A stretch of DNA of 7,744 nucleotides from Nitrospirota bacterium (GTDB lineage: Bacteria > Nitrospirota > Nitrospiria > Nitrospirales > Nitrospiraceae): the NCBI GenBank assembly GCA_016195505.1, contig JACPZN010000256.1, positions 1 through 7,744 on the forward strand, written 5' to 3'. Under the pieces are notes generated by a model, which was not told the origin of the DNA, made no database searches, and saw nothing but the letters and a program-made list of their open reading frames with translations. The stretch's first letter is position 1; every line of letters begins with the position of its first letter. The position numbers and the translations under genes are program-made. This document shows positions 7,452-7,744 of the stretch, piece by piece.

Positions 7452-7479
7452 CGCTCCCGGTGACACTAAAGAGGGAGCG
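7452..7479. repeat. 7-bp inverted repeat in the divergent intergenic region
   Basis: CGCTCCC (7452-7458) and GGGAGCG (7473-7479) are exact reverse complements separated by 14 nt. No T-run follows on either strand, so this does not look like an intrinsic terminator. It lies 18 bp upstream of the plus-strand -35 box, where an activator or repressor could bind. Chance occurrence is possible. Confidence 0.4.
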
Positions 7480-7497
7480 TCCTACCTGTTCAATTCC

Positions 7498-7526
7498 TTG
7501 ACAAGCGATTGATCGCTCGATAGTCT
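7498..7526 (+). promoter_or_regulatory. candidate promoter of the plus-strand exported-protein gene
   Basis: A perfect TTGACA (7498-7503) is followed by a 17-nt spacer and TAGTCT (7521-7526), which matches TATAAT at the T, A and last T. Transcription would begin around 7532-7534. That leaves almost no leader for the ATG at 7537 but about 33 nt for a TTG start at 7567. Confidence 0.45.
7504..7517. repeat. palindrome between the -35 and -10 boxes
   Basis: AGCGAT-TG-ATCGCT has perfect 6-bp arms around a 2-bp centre. It lies wholly within the 17-nt spacer of the plus-strand promoter, a position where a bound dimeric repressor would block RNA polymerase. No regulator gene lies in the window, so the operator role is inferred. 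Confidence 0.35.
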
Positions 7527-7536
7527 AGCCTCACTA

Positions 7537-7744
7537 ATGGTGCAAATCATCACGACGAGGCCCTCTTTGACAATTCAAACCGGACTTCGACTCACAAGCG
7601 CGATGGCAGTGGGCATTCTCTGTCTCGCGCTTGTCGCTAATGTATTTCCGGCGAAAAGCTTTGCAGCGGGCACTTCCGCCGACCCAGACACGGCCGAATC
7701 TTCCCAAGAAGAGGAAGACATCGACTCCAATCTTGTGCCGCTGG
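7537..7744 (+). CDS. exported protein of unknown function, N-terminal fragment
   Basis: The reading frame is open from an ATG at 7537 to the right edge (69 complete codons), with an in-frame stop upstream at 7510-7512. The translation has a basic N-region, then a hydrophobic core (AMAVGILCLALVANVF, residues 22-37), then KSFA followed by AG. This is a typical signal peptide with a likely signal-peptidase I cut after SFA (about residue 43). There is no lipobox. The predicted mature start is acidic and polar (Asp/Glu/Ser-rich, including QEEEDID), as in linkers of periplasmic or cell-wall proteins. The start is uncertain. ATG 7537 has no ribosome-binding site and nearly coincides with the predicted transcription start. 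TTG 7567 has GAGG 6 nt upstream and gives a signal peptide of more usual length. An ATG at 7603 would cut into the signal peptide. I do not recognise the family from this fragment. Confidence 0.7.
   Translation, partial: MVQIITTRPSLTIQTGLRLTSAMAVGILCLALVANVFPAKSFAAGTSADPDTAESSQEEEDIDSNLVPL

Noticed and set aside
7373..7501. Small plus-strand open frame in the intergenic region (about 42 codons from the ATG ATG at 7373)
   Set aside because: It has no Shine-Dalgarno, no conserved-looking features, no promoter of its own, and its stop overlaps the -35 box of the plus-strand promoter.

Overview
This window looks like an ordinary chromosomal region of a moderately GC-rich Gram-negative bacterium. 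The protein sequences resemble those of Nitrospirota (Nitrospira-type nitrite oxidisers), but that is recalled resemblance rather than a database result. No phage, insertion sequence, CRISPR array, tRNA or rRNA is visible.

Layout: almost the whole window is one block of five minus-strand genes, read from right to left. They are a class V aminotransferase (7267-6125), serA (6107-4509), hisZ (4484-3078), dnaB (3081-1729) and a tetratricopeptide-repeat lipoprotein (1667 to beyond the left edge). The first four are tightly packed, with gaps of 17 and 24 nt and then a 4-nt ATGA overlap, so they probably form one transcription unit. The TPR gene follows after 61 nt and has a good -10 box of its own. 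At the right edge a divergent plus-strand gene begins (7537 onward). It encodes an exported protein and is cut by the window end.

The aminotransferase and SerA can be read as consecutive steps of serine synthesis: SerA oxidises 3-phosphoglycerate and the aminotransferase is a plausible partner for the transamination. HisZ is the histidine-sensing regulatory partner of short-form HisG in the first step of histidine synthesis. DnaB is the replicative helicase and appears to be translationally coupled to hisZ. The divergent intergenic region (7268-7536) holds a TTGACA-type promoter on each strand, a palindrome inside the plus-strand promoter spacer, and a 7-bp inverted repeat.

I found no convincing undescribed system. 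The points most worth a second look are the likely SerC replacement, the HisZ with a nearly complete histidyl-tRNA-synthetase-like pocket, and the hisZ/dnaB junction, where the dnaB ribosome-binding site doubles as the Arg-rich tail of HisZ.
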